Made by a program: the position numbers and the translations under genes
Shown: positions 51,729 through 60,780 of the stretch, one piece after another
Position numbering within the stretch: position 1 is the first letter of the stretch
Layout of the letters: each line of letters begins with the position of its first letter
Notes under the pieces: model-generated
Databases searched by the model: none
Told to the model about the DNA's origin: nothing
The model's input: only the letters and a program-made list of their open reading frames with translations
Source: Mycobacterium sp. ITM-2016-00317
GTDB taxonomy: Bacteria > Actinomycetota > Actinomycetes > Mycobacteriales > Mycobacteriaceae
DNA length: 64,000 bases
Reading direction: 5' to 3'
NCBI RefSeq assembly: GCF_002968295.1
Contig: NZ_CP134399.1
Span: 5,766,001 to 5,830,000 of the forward strand

Positions 51729-52721
51729 TTACCAGCCGGCGTTGCGGGCCAGGTCGATGGCGTTCTGGCTCATGAAGGTGCCCGCACTCGGGAAGCCGCG
51801 GCACGCGCCGTCGGATTCACCCGGGCGCTTCACCCACAGGAACGCGTCGACCTGCGGGTTGCCGGTGTCCGTGGTGGGCCGTGCCCCCAGCGCCCGCCCG
51901 CTCGGGTTGCACCAGTACAGATCGTCGCCCTCGACGGGCCCGGCCCCGTTGCGCGAGGTGTCGATGACGAAGGGCTTGCCGCCGGTCATCCCCGAGATCG
52001 CGGCGCCGTATCCCGTCGACTCCTCGGTGGTGAAGAAGTTCGCGGTGTTGAGGCTGAACCCGCGGGCCTTGGCGATGCCGACCTGGTTGAGCCGGTTGGC
52101 CATCACGTCGGCGGCCACCCAGCGCGGGTGTCCGGCGTCGACGTACACCGCGGTGCCCGGGTTGCGGCTCAGCGTGTCGACGGCATAGCCGATCAGCTCG
52201 AGCCGCTCCTGCTGCTGGCCGGGCGACAAGCAGTCGATCATGGCCAGCGCGTCGGGTTCGAGGATCACCGCGGCGCGCCCGGGACCGATCGCGGCGGCCA
52301 CGCCGTCGATCCACGCCCGGTAGGAGCCGCCGGAGCCGAACCCGCCCGCGGCATAGCTGCCGCAGTCGCGGTTGGGGATGCCGTAGAGCGCTAGCACCGG
52401 GATGGTGCCCGCGGCCTGCGCGGTCTGGATGTACTTCGCGTCCACGGCCGGAGTGGAGATGTGGTCCATCCAGTACGCGGTCGGGGTGTTGACCACGGCC
52501 GCCAGCAGCGGATCCGGATTACCGGCCGCGGCCCGCATGCCCTTCGAGTGGGGGTTGACGTAGAACGGCATCCCGGCGAGCGGGTTGGCGTCACTGGCCA
52601 GCCGCACCGCCGGGGCGGGGGCGGGCGCGGGTCCGGCGACCAGGCCGAGACCGGCGACGGCCGCTACCGCGGCGCAGGGAGCGATGAGGCGGGCGACTGC
52701 ACCAACAACGGAGAACGTCAC
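51729..52721 (-). CDS. Secreted glycoside hydrolase family 6 cellulase
   Basis: 330 residues from GTG 52721, comparable to Rv0062. A signal peptide and Ala/Pro-rich linker occupy about the first 45 residues. GH6 landmarks: AVILEPDALA with the catalytic acid, YVDAGHPRWV, NTANFFTTEES and DTSRNGAG. Family role: hydrolysis of beta-1,4-glucan; exported, probably to the wall or outside. The substrate in this organism is inferred from family only. Confidence 0.9.
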   Translation of the reverse strand: MTFSVVGAVARLIAPCAAVAAVAGLGLVAGPAPAPAPAVRLASDANPLAGMPFYVNPHSKGMRAAAGNPDPLLAAVVNTPTAYWMDHISTPAVDAKYIQTAQAAGTIPVLALYGIPNRDCGSYAAGGFGSGGSYRAWIDGVAAAIGPGRAAVILEPDALAMIDCLSPGQQQERLELIGYAVDTLSRNPGTAVYVDAGHPRWVAADVMANRLNQVGIAKARGFSLNTANFFTTEESTGYGAAISGMTGGKPFVIDTSRNGAGPVEGDDLYWCNPSGRALGARPTTDTGNPQVDAFLWVKRPGESDGACRGFPSAGTFMSQNAIDLARNAGW

Positions 52722-52819
52722 CCGTGGAAACTTAGTGGTGCTGTGCACCGAGTGCCAGTCTCCGTCGCAGTGGGTACTCCTCCCCCGGTGTCCGGCCGCG
52801 GGGGAGACGAGGAGCACGG

Positions 52820-53917
52820 GTGTTGCGAATTGCGCTGATCGCGCACAACCACTTCCCTGTTCGGGAACCCTTCGCAGGCGGGATGGAGGCTCATCTCTGG
52901 CATCTGGCCCGCGCGCTGGTCCGGCTGGGCCACCGGGTCACGCTGTTCGCCGCCGACGGGACGGATCTGGCACTGACCCATCCCGGGCTGACGGTCCGGG
53001 CGTTGCCGGTCAGCGCGGCGGCCGCGGTGCCGTTCCCGCTACCCGGTGCGGTCAAGCAGTCCCGGCATGACGCGTACGTCGCGGTGATGTCCGAGCTCAC
53101 CGAGGTCCACCACCGGCGCTTCGACGTCATCCACAACCACAGCCTGCATTACGTGCCGATCCGGTGGGCTCGGCATCTGCGCACCCCGATGCTGACCACA
53201 CTGCACACCCCGCCGATCCCGCTTCTGGAAGCCGCGATCGGTGCGATGAAGGACTCCGATCTCGCATTCGCCGCGGTCAGTCGCCACACCGCGAACGCGT
53301 GGGCCCGCGTCGGCATCGACCGATTGGCGGTCGTACCCAACGGTGTCGACGTGACCCGGTGGCCGCAGGGCCCCGGCGGCCCGTACCTGGTGTGGGCCGG
53401 GCGGATCGTGCCCGAGAAGGGCCCGCACCTGGCCATCGAGGCCGCGGCGCTGTCGGGTTATCCGCTCGCGCTGGCCGGACCCGTCGGCGACGAGGACTAC
53501 TTCCGGCGCCGGATCGCACCCCGGCTGGGTGGGCAGGTGGCCTATCTCGGTCACCTCGACCAGCGGCGGCTGGCGTCGCTGGTCGGCGGCGCGGCGGCCG
53601 CGCTGGTCACCCCGGCCTGGGACGAACCGTTCGGCCAAGTCGTCGCCGAGGCCGGCTCGTGCGGGACCCCGGTGGTCGCGTTCGCCCGCGGCGGCATCCC
53701 CGAGGTGGTGGACCGGGAGTCGGGACGGCTGGTCAGCCCCGGCGACACCGACGCGATGGCCGCCGCGATTCCCGAGGCCGCCGCGCTGCGCCGTTCGGCG
53801 GTGCGCGAGTCGGCCGTGGCCAGGCACAGCGTCTCGGTGATGGCCGCCAGATACGTCGCGCTCTACCGGGACGTCATCGACGGCGCCGGTCGCCGGGAGC
53901 TCGATCGGCCGGCCTGA
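52820..53917 (+). CDS. GT4-family glycosyltransferase, paralog of the 45719 gene
   Basis: 365 residues from GTG 52820 behind GAGGAG. Same sequence plan as the gene at 45719-46957, including LIAHNHFPVREPFAGG, DVIHNHSLHYVPI, AGRIVPEKGPHLAIEAA and AEAGSCGTPVVAFARGG. The C terminus stops about 15 residues after LYR, without the long tail of its paralog. Divergent from the cellulase gene by 98 bp. Confidence 0.87.
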   Translation: MLRIALIAHNHFPVREPFAGGMEAHLWHLARALVRLGHRVTLFAADGTDLALTHPGLTVRALPVSAAAAVPFPLPGAVKQSRHDAYVAVMSELTEVHHRRFDVIHNHSLHYVPIRWARHLRTPMLTTLHTPPIPLLEAAIGAMKDSDLAFAAVSRHTANAWARVGIDRLAVVPNGVDVTRWPQGPGGPYLVWAGRIVPEKGPHLAIEAAALSGYPLALAGPVGDEDYFRRRIAPRLGGQVAYLGHLDQRRLASLVGGAAAALVTPAWDEPFGQVVAEAGSCGTPVVAFARGGIPEVVDRESGRLVSPGDTDAMAAAIPEAAALRRSAVRESAVARHSVSVMAARYVALYRDVIDGAGRRELDRPA

Positions 53918-53958
53918 CGGCCGGGGCCTGCCGCACCCGCTCAGTATCGTGTCCGGTG

Positions 53959-55548
53959 ATGTCTGCCGATCAGCCCGACGGGATGGCTCGGCGCCGGCGC
54001 GCGCTGCACTTCGCCCTGCGGGGGCGCCGTGAGCCCGCGTCAGGCGCCGGGCAGCGCCGGCGCATCTCCGGCGGGCTGAGCGAACGGCACACCCGCAAGG
54101 TGCTCGACCTGACGATCCGGCTGGCCGAGGTGATGTTGTCGTCCGGGTCGGGCACCGCCGACGTGGTGGCGACCGCCAAGGACGTCGCGCAGGCGTATCA
54201 ACTGACCGACTGCGTGGTCGACGTGTTCGTCACCACCATCTTCGTGTCCGCGCTACCGGCCGCGGACAGCCCGCCGGTGACGATCGTGCGGGCGGTGCAG
54301 GCACGATCGACCGACTACAGCCGGCTCGCCGAACTCGACCAGCTGGTCCGCCGGATCACCTCCGGCGGCGTCTCCGTCGACGACGCACACGACGCGATGG
54401 ACGAGCTCTCCGAACGGCCGCACCCGTATCCGCGCTGGATCGCCACCGCCGGGTGGGCCGGCTTCGCACTCGGCATCGCGATGCTGCTCGGCGGCACCTG
54501 GCTCACCTGGATCCTGGCGGCGGTCACGTCGGCGCTGATCGACCGGGTCTGCCGGCGGCTCAATCGCGCGGGCACTCCGCTGTTCTTCCAGCAGGCCGCC
54601 GGGGCGTTCATCGCGACGCTGATCGCCGTTGCGGCGTACCTGCTGGTGGGGCAGGCGCTGACTGCGCTGGTCGCGACCGGGATCGTGATGCTGCTGGCCG
54701 GCATGACCTTCGTCGGTTCGGTGCAGGACGCGCTGACCGGCTACATGCTCACCGCGGTGGCCCGGCTCGGCGACGTGCTCTTCCTGACGCTCGGCATCGT
54801 GGTCGGGATCCTGGCCGGACTGCAGGTCGCCTCGCTGGCCGGCATCCACATCGAGCTGCGGGTCGACTCCTCGGAGCTGTTCGCGCCCCCGACCCAGCCG
54901 GGGCAGATCGCGCTGGCGGTGTCGGGCGCGGCGCTGGCGGGCGCCTGCCTGACGATCGCCAGCTACTCGCGGATGCGCTCCGTGCTCACCGCAGCGGTCG
55001 CCGCCGGACTGGCCGAGGCGGTGCTGATCGGTCTGAGCCGCGCCGGCGTCGGCCAGGTGGTGGCCACCGGCGCCGCCGCGGTCGGGGTGGGTCTGCTGGC
55101 CACCCTGATCTCCATCCGCCGCCAGGCGCCCGCACTGGTCACCGCGACCGCGGGCATCACGCCGATGCTGCCGGGCATGGCCGTGTTCCGGGCGGTCTTC
55201 TACTTCGCCGTCGACCAGGACTTCTCCGCAGGCATGGCGCAGGCATTGGCCGCAGCGGCCACCGCGCTGGCGATCGGGGCAGGCGTGGTGCTGGGCGAGT
55301 TGCTCGGGTCGCCGCTGCGCTACCGCGCGGGCCGGATCAGCGAGCTGCTGCGGATCGAGGGGCCGCCGGGTCTGCGCCGAGCCGTCGGCAAGGTGGTCGC
55401 GCTGCGGCCGGCCGCCGATCAGCAGCCGCCCCGCAGCCCGCATCAGCGGTCTTGGAGCGTCGCACTCGAACCGTCGTCCACCGAGCCGGCCGGCCCCGCG
55501 CGCGACGACAGCCTGGATACGGACAACGGCGAAGCCGAGGCACGCTGA
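53959..55548 (+). CDS. ThrE-like threonine/serine exporter
   Basis: 529 residues from ATG 53959. The N-terminal ~170 residues include SGSGTADVV and EL-containing soluble stretches of the ThrE/DUF1212 domain; the C-terminal ~300 residues hold about ten hydrophobic helices. ThrE of corynebacteria exports threonine and serine with a proton. The last ~60 residues are hydrophilic and Pro/Ser-rich. No clear RBS near the ATG. Confidence 0.85.
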   Translation: MSADQPDGMARRRRALHFALRGRREPASGAGQRRRISGGLSERHTRKVLDLTIRLAEVMLSSGSGTADVVATAKDVAQAYQLTDCVVDVFVTTIFVSALPAADSPPVTIVRAVQARSTDYSRLAELDQLVRRITSGGVSVDDAHDAMDELSERPHPYPRWIATAGWAGFALGIAMLLGGTWLTWILAAVTSALIDRVCRRLNRAGTPLFFQQAAGAFIATLIAVAAYLLVGQALTALVATGIVMLLAGMTFVGSVQDALTGYMLTAVARLGDVLFLTLGIVVGILAGLQVASLAGIHIELRVDSSELFAPPTQPGQIALAVSGAALAGACLTIASYSRMRSVLTAAVAAGLAEAVLIGLSRAGVGQVVATGAAAVGVGLLATLISIRRQAPALVTATAGITPMLPGMAVFRAVFYFAVDQDFSAGMAQALAAAATALAIGAGVVLGELLGSPLRYRAGRISELLRIEGPPGLRRAVGKVVALRPAADQQPPRSPHQRSWSVALEPSSTEPAGPARDDSLDTDNGEAEAR

Positions 55549-55589
55549 CGGCGGCGAAGGTTTAATTCTCTACGCAACGAGCACATAGC

Positions 55590-56954
55590 GTGGATATGCC
55601 CTCCCCTCAAGATCAGCCGCCGGGAGTCCTGCGCAAGGCAATCGCCGCGTCGGCGATCGGCAACGCCACCGAATGGTTCGACTACGGGATCTATGCCTAC
55701 GGCGTCACCTACATCTCGATGGCGATCTTCCCCGGCGACGCCGCGAACGCGACGCTGCTGGCGCTGATGACGTTCGCGGTGTCGTTCCTGGTGCGACCGC
55801 TCGGCGGGTTCGTCTGGGGACCGCTGGGCGACCGGCTCGGACGCAAACAGGTGCTGGCGATCACCATCGTGCTGATGGCCGGCGCGACGTTCTGTGTGGG
55901 CCTGCTGCCGACCTACGACATGATCGGGATGTGGGCGCCGTTCCTGCTGGTGCTGCTCCGGATGATCCAGGGTTTCTCCACCGGCGGCGAGTACGGCGGC
56001 GCGGCGACGTTCATGGCCGAGTACGCGCCGAACCGGCGCCGCGGGTTTCTCGGCAGCTTCCTGGAGTTCGGCACCCTCGGCGGGTTCTCGTTCGGCGCGC
56101 TGCTGATGCTGGGCTGCTCGCTGCTTCTCAGTGACGACCAGATGCAGGCGTGGGGGTGGCGGCTGCCGTTCCTGGTCGCGGCGCCGCTGGGTCTGATCGG
56201 TCTCTATCTGCGCTCGCGGCTCGAGGACACCCCGGTCTTCCGCGAACTGGAGCACGCCGGCGAGACCGAAGACGCGACCGCGACCCAGTTCCGTGACCTG
56301 CTCGGCCGCTACTGGCGGCCCATCCTGCGGCTCGGCGGCCTGGTGGTGGCGCTCAACGTCGTGAACTACGCGCTGCTGACCTACATGCCGACCTACCTGG
56401 AGACCCGGATCGGGTTGTCGCCGGACCACTCGCTGATCGTCCCGGTCATCGGCATGCTGTCGATGATGGTGCTCGTCCCGTTCGCAGGGCTGTTGAGCGA
56501 CCGGGTCGGGCGCAAGCCGATGTGGTGGTTCTCGCTGATCGGGCTGTTCGTCGCGGGCGTGCCGATGTTCCTGCTAATGGGCACGAGCATGTGGGGCGCG
56601 GTGATCGGGTTCGCGGTTCTGGGCCTGCTGTACGTGCCGCAGCTGGCGACGATCTCGGCGATGTTCCCGGCCATGTTCCCCACCCAGGTGCGCTACGCCG
56701 GCTTCGCGATCGCCTACAACGTGTCGACGTCGCTGTTCGGCGGCACCGCCCCCGCGATCAACGACTGGCTCACCGGCAGCACGGGTGACCTGCTGATCCC
56801 CGCCTACTACATGATGGGCGCGTGCGTGATCGGCGCGTTGGCGCTGCTGAAGGTGCCCGAGACCGCGCGCTGCCCGATCGGCGGCACGGTCACGCCCGGC
56901 ACCGCGGAGGCACCCGACCCGGTGCCGCTGGAGAACGCGCGAAGCGACGGTTGA
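55590..56954 (+). CDS. MHS-family MFS permease (ProP-like)
   Basis: 454 residues from GTG 55590. NATEWFDYGIYAY near residue 25 and GGEYGGAATFMAEYAP near 130 are the MHS signatures of ProP, KgtP and ShiA-type symporters; LGDRLGRKQVL is MFS motif A. Twelve helices. Substrate could be proline/betaine, a dicarboxylate or a small acid; ProP is the nearest match by sequence feel. 41 bp downstream of the ThrE-like gene. Confidence 0.87.
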   Translation: MDMPSPQDQPPGVLRKAIAASAIGNATEWFDYGIYAYGVTYISMAIFPGDAANATLLALMTFAVSFLVRPLGGFVWGPLGDRLGRKQVLAITIVLMAGATFCVGLLPTYDMIGMWAPFLLVLLRMIQGFSTGGEYGGAATFMAEYAPNRRRGFLGSFLEFGTLGGFSFGALLMLGCSLLLSDDQMQAWGWRLPFLVAAPLGLIGLYLRSRLEDTPVFRELEHAGETEDATATQFRDLLGRYWRPILRLGGLVVALNVVNYALLTYMPTYLETRIGLSPDHSLIVPVIGMLSMMVLVPFAGLLSDRVGRKPMWWFSLIGLFVAGVPMFLLMGTSMWGAVIGFAVLGLLYVPQLATISAMFPAMFPTQVRYAGFAIAYNVSTSLFGGTAPAINDWLTGSTGDLLIPAYYMMGACVIGALALLKVPETARCPIGGTVTPGTAEAPDPVPLENARSDG

Positions 56955-57129
56955 ACACCCCCGGCGTTCGTTGATCCGGCCGTAGCCGGGCGCGGGCGCG
57001 GCCCCACCCCCATGCGCCACCGGTGAGAGGTATGACCGGCCCCTCGACGCCCCATCGTCGGTCCCGTCCGTCTTTCGGACCTTGCACGGGGCGGCGGCGC
57101 GGTTCGGAGCTATCGAGAGAGGCGGCCGG

Positions 57130-57182
57130 GCAACTGTCACGAGGCGGCCCCCACACCGGGTGTCCCGCACCGAGACAGTTGC
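57130..57182. repeat. Inverted repeat in 295-bp intergenic region
   Basis: GCAACTGTC (57130-57138) is a perfect inverted match to GACAGTTGC (57174-57182), with a smaller ACACCGGGTGT palindrome inside the loop. It sits 68 bp upstream of the 41-residue membrane protein. The rest of the 56955-57249 gap shows no gene. Confidence 0.5.
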
Positions 57183-57249
57183 GACGGCCCGAATTCTCTA
57201 CTGTCGGTTCTGCATCCAGCACCCGGCGTACAGGAGGGGAGACCACGCG

Positions 57250-57375
57250 ATGTCCATCGAATCGACGGCGATGCTCGTGCTTGCAGCGCTCGGCCTCCTC
57301 GTGCATTCGCTGATCCGTTTCGCGCGTATGCACAACAACTCGCAGCAGCCCGAAGCGACATCGCGGGTTCGATGA
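57250..57375 (+). CDS. Single-pass micro membrane protein (41 aa)
   Basis: 41 residues from ATG 57250 with a strong GGAGGGGAG ribosome site about 9 nt upstream. Residues ~7-25 (AMLVLAALGLLVHSLIRF) form one membrane helix; the tail is polar. No known family. Too short for confident homology, but the RBS and helix support it. Confidence 0.6.
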   Translation: MSIESTAMLVLAALGLLVHSLIRFARMHNNSQQPEATSRVR

Positions 57376-57403
57376 AACCAGCTGGAAAACCGCAGTTTTG
57401 GCG

Positions 57404-58012
57404 GTGTCGACAGTGCTGAGCGCCGCCGACCCGGCGCGGTACCGAGCGTCCGACGAGATCATCGACGCCGATGATCCCGGCGTGCGAGAGCTCGGTTCGC
57501 GCCTGCGCGAATCCACTCCCGACGACATCGACTTCGCGCGCACCGCCTACCAGTGGGTCCGCGACGAGATTGCCCACTCCGGCGATTCCGGATCCTGGCG
57601 AACCACGCTCACCGCCGGGGAGACTCTGCGCGAGGGCACGGGGCTGTGCTACGCGAAGTCCCACCTGCTGGCTGCGGTGCTGCGAGGTCAGGGCATACCG
57701 GCAGGACTGTGTTATCAGCGGCTCCGCACCGAATCCGGGCGGTTCGTGCTGCACGGGCTGGTGGCGGTGTTCCTGGACGGTGCGTGGCATCGGCAGGATC
57801 CGCGGGGGAACCGCCCGGGTGTCGACGCGCAGTTCTCCGTCGCCGGGGAACGGTTGGCATGGCAGGTGCGGGCGGGCAGCGGTGAATACGACTACCCACA
57901 GGTGTTCGTGACGGCCGCCCCCGAAGTCGTTGCCGCACTGACGGGAGCCTCCCGTGGACAGCGCCCTGCGCTTCCGACGGCCCTGGCGCGCTCGTCAACG
58001 CCTACCCTCTGA
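57404..58012 (+). CDS. Transglutaminase-like (cysteine protease fold) protein
   Basis: 202 residues from GTG 57404 (a TTG at 57398 is also possible). The triad is visible: Cys in GLCYAKSHL, His in VLHGLVA and Asp in RQDPRGN. Family includes bacterial peptidases and peptidoglycan-associated enzymes. No signal peptide is evident. It follows the micro membrane protein by 28 bp and overlaps the convergent EamA gene by 18 bp. Confidence 0.83.
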   Translation: MSTVLSAADPARYRASDEIIDADDPGVRELGSRLRESTPDDIDFARTAYQWVRDEIAHSGDSGSWRTTLTAGETLREGTGLCYAKSHLLAAVLRGQGIPAGLCYQRLRTESGRFVLHGLVAVFLDGAWHRQDPRGNRPGVDAQFSVAGERLAWQVRAGSGEYDYPQVFVTAAPEVVAALTGASRGQRPALPTALARSSTPTL

Positions 58013-58939
58013 CCGCGGTCGCGGCTGCGTGGCCCAGGGTAAGGCCGCGCAGGCGCAGAGGATGACAGCGGCGCCTATCCCCTGCATCAAGGTCAACCGC
58101 TCGTGCAGAAGTACCGCGGCGAGCGCGACTCCGACGACAGGTTCGAGCATGCCGAGCAGGCTCATCGGCACCGAGCCCAGCGCCCGAATGGCGTAGAGGG
58201 CTCCGCACAGGCCGACAGGAAGCAGCACCAGCCCCTGCAGGAGCGCCACCTGCCATGCGTCGGTCGTCACCGTGAAGCACTCGCCCCTGAGCAGCGCGAT
58301 ACCGCCGACTGCCACCGTCGCACCGGCGGTGACCAGTACGGTCGACAACACGGTGCCGACCTGATGGACCCATCGCTCACTGGCCACCAGGTACAGGGCG
58401 TATCCGGTGGCGCTCAGGAACGCCAACCCCACCGCGCCGACCGGCGCGGTGCTTCCGCCGGTCATGGTGATCATCGCCAGACCACTCAGGACCACCACCG
58501 CCAGCACGCTCGATGGCCACGGCACCGGGGAGCGGTCGCGCAGCGACACCAGCACGATGACCAGAATCGGATACACGTGGGTGACGACGGTGGCCAGTTG
58601 GGCCCCGCCCTGCTGGACGGCCGAGAAGAATGCCAGCACCTGCAACCCGTAGAGCGGTCCGCACAGAAGGACGAGACCGGCGAAGGCGCCGACGGGAATC
58701 CGGCGGAACCGTCCGGTGATAGCGCAGAACACGGCGATCGCCGCCACCGCGAAGACACCGCGAAGTGCCACCAGGACACCGGGACTCGCACCACCGGCGA
58801 GGCCGAACGCGGCCACCACCGGGATCAGGCCGTAGGCCAGCACCGACGCCGACGCGGCAGCCCAGGGCCGTCCCGGTGAAGCGTCGACGATGGGAGAGGG
58901 TGCCGAGGAAAGCTCAGCCGTCACTCCTCGTCGTGACAT
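57995..58939 (-). CDS. EamA/DMT-family transporter
   Basis: 314 residues with about ten hydrophobic helices in two EamA repeats. LEPVVGVALAAVLLHERLT near the C terminus is the common EamA repeat motif (EPxxxxxxxxxxLxE). ATG 58939 overlaps the upstream regulator by 19 bp; a GTG at 58924 would overlap it by 4 bp (GTGA), which is the usual style here. Exports or imports a small metabolite; last gene of the four-gene minus-strand operon. Confidence 0.85.
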   Translation of the reverse strand: MSRRGVTAELSSAPSPIVDASPGRPWAAASASVLAYGLIPVVAAFGLAGGASPGVLVALRGVFAVAAIAVFCAITGRFRRIPVGAFAGLVLLCGPLYGLQVLAFFSAVQQGGAQLATVVTHVYPILVIVLVSLRDRSPVPWPSSVLAVVVLSGLAMITMTGGSTAPVGAVGLAFLSATGYALYLVASERWVHQVGTVLSTVLVTAGATVAVGGIALLRGECFTVTTDAWQVALLQGLVLLPVGLCGALYAIRALGSVPMSLLGMLEPVVGVALAAVLLHERLTLMQGIGAAVILCACAALPWATQPRPRSEGRR

Positions 58940-60753
58940 CCCACCTCGAATCCACGTCTGGTGAAGTCGTTCATCCGCCGGTACAACGTCGACCGTCCGA
59001 TCTGCAGGATGGCGGCCGCCCGCACCCGGTTACCGCCCGCTTCAGCCAGCGCCTCCCGGATCTGTTGCAGCTCAGCCTCTTCCAGCCGGGACAATGGGCT
59101 CCTCGCCAGCATTCGGCGGTGCACCGTGGTGAGGTGGTCCATGCTCACCTCGCCGAAGGGGCTGTGCCGGGCCGCGGTCTCCACGATGTCTCGCAACTGG
59201 CGGACGTTGCCTGGGAAGTCCGCTGAGGCCAGCGCCTCGAGCAGTCGAGCCGAGGCCTTGCGCGGACCGGGCGTCACCGCGCCCAGGAAGTGGTCGACCA
59301 GTGCCGTGATGTCCTCTCGGCGGGCCCGCAACGGCGGCATGGCGATCTCGATGCCGCACAATGCGGCGATGACGGGCAGCGTCTCGTCGGTCAGTGACCG
59401 GGCGGTGAGCACCACGCGAGGTGCCTCCGCCGCGTCCAACACGTCCGCCAACACGGCGCGGCGTTGCGCGTCGAGGCGGTCCACGTGGTGCAGGACGGCC
59501 GCGGCGCCTCCCACCAAAGCTTGTGCCAGATCGGCGATCTGGTGCTGGGACTGTGTGACACCACAGTCGACGAACAGGGTCCGGTCGGCCATCTGGGTGG
59601 CCATGGTCTCGGCCAGGAGCCGCTTCCCGGTGCCTTCTTCACCGATCACGTAGGCCGGCATTCCCTTGGCGCACACCGTGCTCGCCGCCTCGACCGCGCG
59701 GCGCAGGGACAGTGAATCGCCGACGAGTGCGTCGAAGGCATCGCGACGTGTGTTCGCGCGGATACGCCGTGTGCCTCGGGCCGGGGCACTCACGTTGTGG
59801 AGTCGAAGCACCGCGCCGATCGGCTTACCGCTGTCATCGAGAGGTCGCACCTCCAGACGCAGCACACGCTCAGGACCCACGGCGAGCTCATGCTCGGCCG
59901 CAGAGCCGCGCCGCTCCGATTCGCGGGCATACCCGGCCAGCACGCTGTAGTCGCCCCCGTCGAGCAACTGCGTCGCTCTGCGACTGACGATGATGGTGCG
60001 CTCGTCCATCGCGACGACGGCGTCGGTGCCACGTTTACGCACCTCCGACAGGTACGCGGTCAACAGCGCCTGTTCTCGCGCCGCGAGGCGTTCCGCGAGC
60101 TGTCGGGTGATCTCGGCGGCGGCGCCCTGAACGATGAGCATGATCGAGCGCGGATCCGACTGCAGCGCGATGTGTTCGGGAAGTGACATGCTGAGCACAC
60201 CGCGTACCGAACCGCGCAACGGATCTTTGATCGGCACCGAGGTGCAACACGAATCCTGAAGCGCCTCGGTGAAGTGCTCAGCCGTCCACACCTGAACGGC
60301 GTGGCCCTCCTCCAGGGCTGTGCCGTCGGAGTTGGTGCCGGTGACGTCCTCGGACATCCGCGCGCCCACCAGAGGGAAGACACGTTCGAGCCATCGCACC
60401 ACCGACGGTTCACCGCGCGTCAACGCCATCGTGCCCGAGGCGTCCGCCAACGCGATCGAGCCGCCGGTGTCCAGGCACATCCGCTCCAGCTCCGTCAGCA
60501 CCGGGTCGGCGCTGCGCAGCAGCTGTTCATCGAGATGCGGTTCCGCGACCGCATCGAACACCGTTGTGCCAGGGCTGATCCGGCAGGCCAGACTGCGTCG
60601 CCAGGACCGCTCGATCACCGGCCGCAGCTGGGACAGGTCGGTGTTGTGTGGATCTGACACGAACCGCTCCCGCAGCTCGACCAGACGGGCCTTCGCCAAC
60701 GGCGTGGTCGGAATCCGGGCGGGTTCTCCGCCCGGATACGCACCAGACTGCAC
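58921..60753 (-). CDS. Fis-type regulator with degenerate sigma54-activator core (AcoR-like)
   Basis: 610 residues from GTG 60753 behind GGAGAG. Order: GAF-like sensory region (residues ~50-200), AAA+ domain with Walker A GEEGTGKR but with HHVDRLD where Walker B LDEI is expected, no GAFTGA loop, PLRARREDI (R-finger-like) and a Fis helix-turn-helix (NRVRAAAILQIGRSTLYRRM) at the end. Actinobacteria lack sigma54, so this must work with another sigma. Probably controls the dehydrogenase genes beside it. Confidence 0.85.
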   Translation of the reverse strand: MQSGAYPGGEPARIPTTPLAKARLVELRERFVSDPHNTDLSQLRPVIERSWRRSLACRISPGTTVFDAVAEPHLDEQLLRSADPVLTELERMCLDTGGSIALADASGTMALTRGEPSVVRWLERVFPLVGARMSEDVTGTNSDGTALEEGHAVQVWTAEHFTEALQDSCCTSVPIKDPLRGSVRGVLSMSLPEHIALQSDPRSIMLIVQGAAAEITRQLAERLAAREQALLTAYLSEVRKRGTDAVVAMDERTIIVSRRATQLLDGGDYSVLAGYARESERRGSAAEHELAVGPERVLRLEVRPLDDSGKPIGAVLRLHNVSAPARGTRRIRANTRRDAFDALVGDSLSLRRAVEAASTVCAKGMPAYVIGEEGTGKRLLAETMATQMADRTLFVDCGVTQSQHQIADLAQALVGGAAAVLHHVDRLDAQRRAVLADVLDAAEAPRVVLTARSLTDETLPVIAALCGIEIAMPPLRARREDITALVDHFLGAVTPGPRKASARLLEALASADFPGNVRQLRDIVETAARHSPFGEVSMDHLTTVHRRMLARSPLSRLEEAELQQIREALAEAGGNRVRAAAILQIGRSTLYRRMNDFTRRGFEVGCHDEE

Positions 60754-60780
60754 CGGACTCTCCGTATCCGCCGCCGATCT

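Noticed and set aside
53164..53958. N-terminal extension of the ThrE-like protein by 265 codons
   Set aside because: This part lies inside the glycosyltransferase gene in another frame; the ThrE family start fits ATG 53959.
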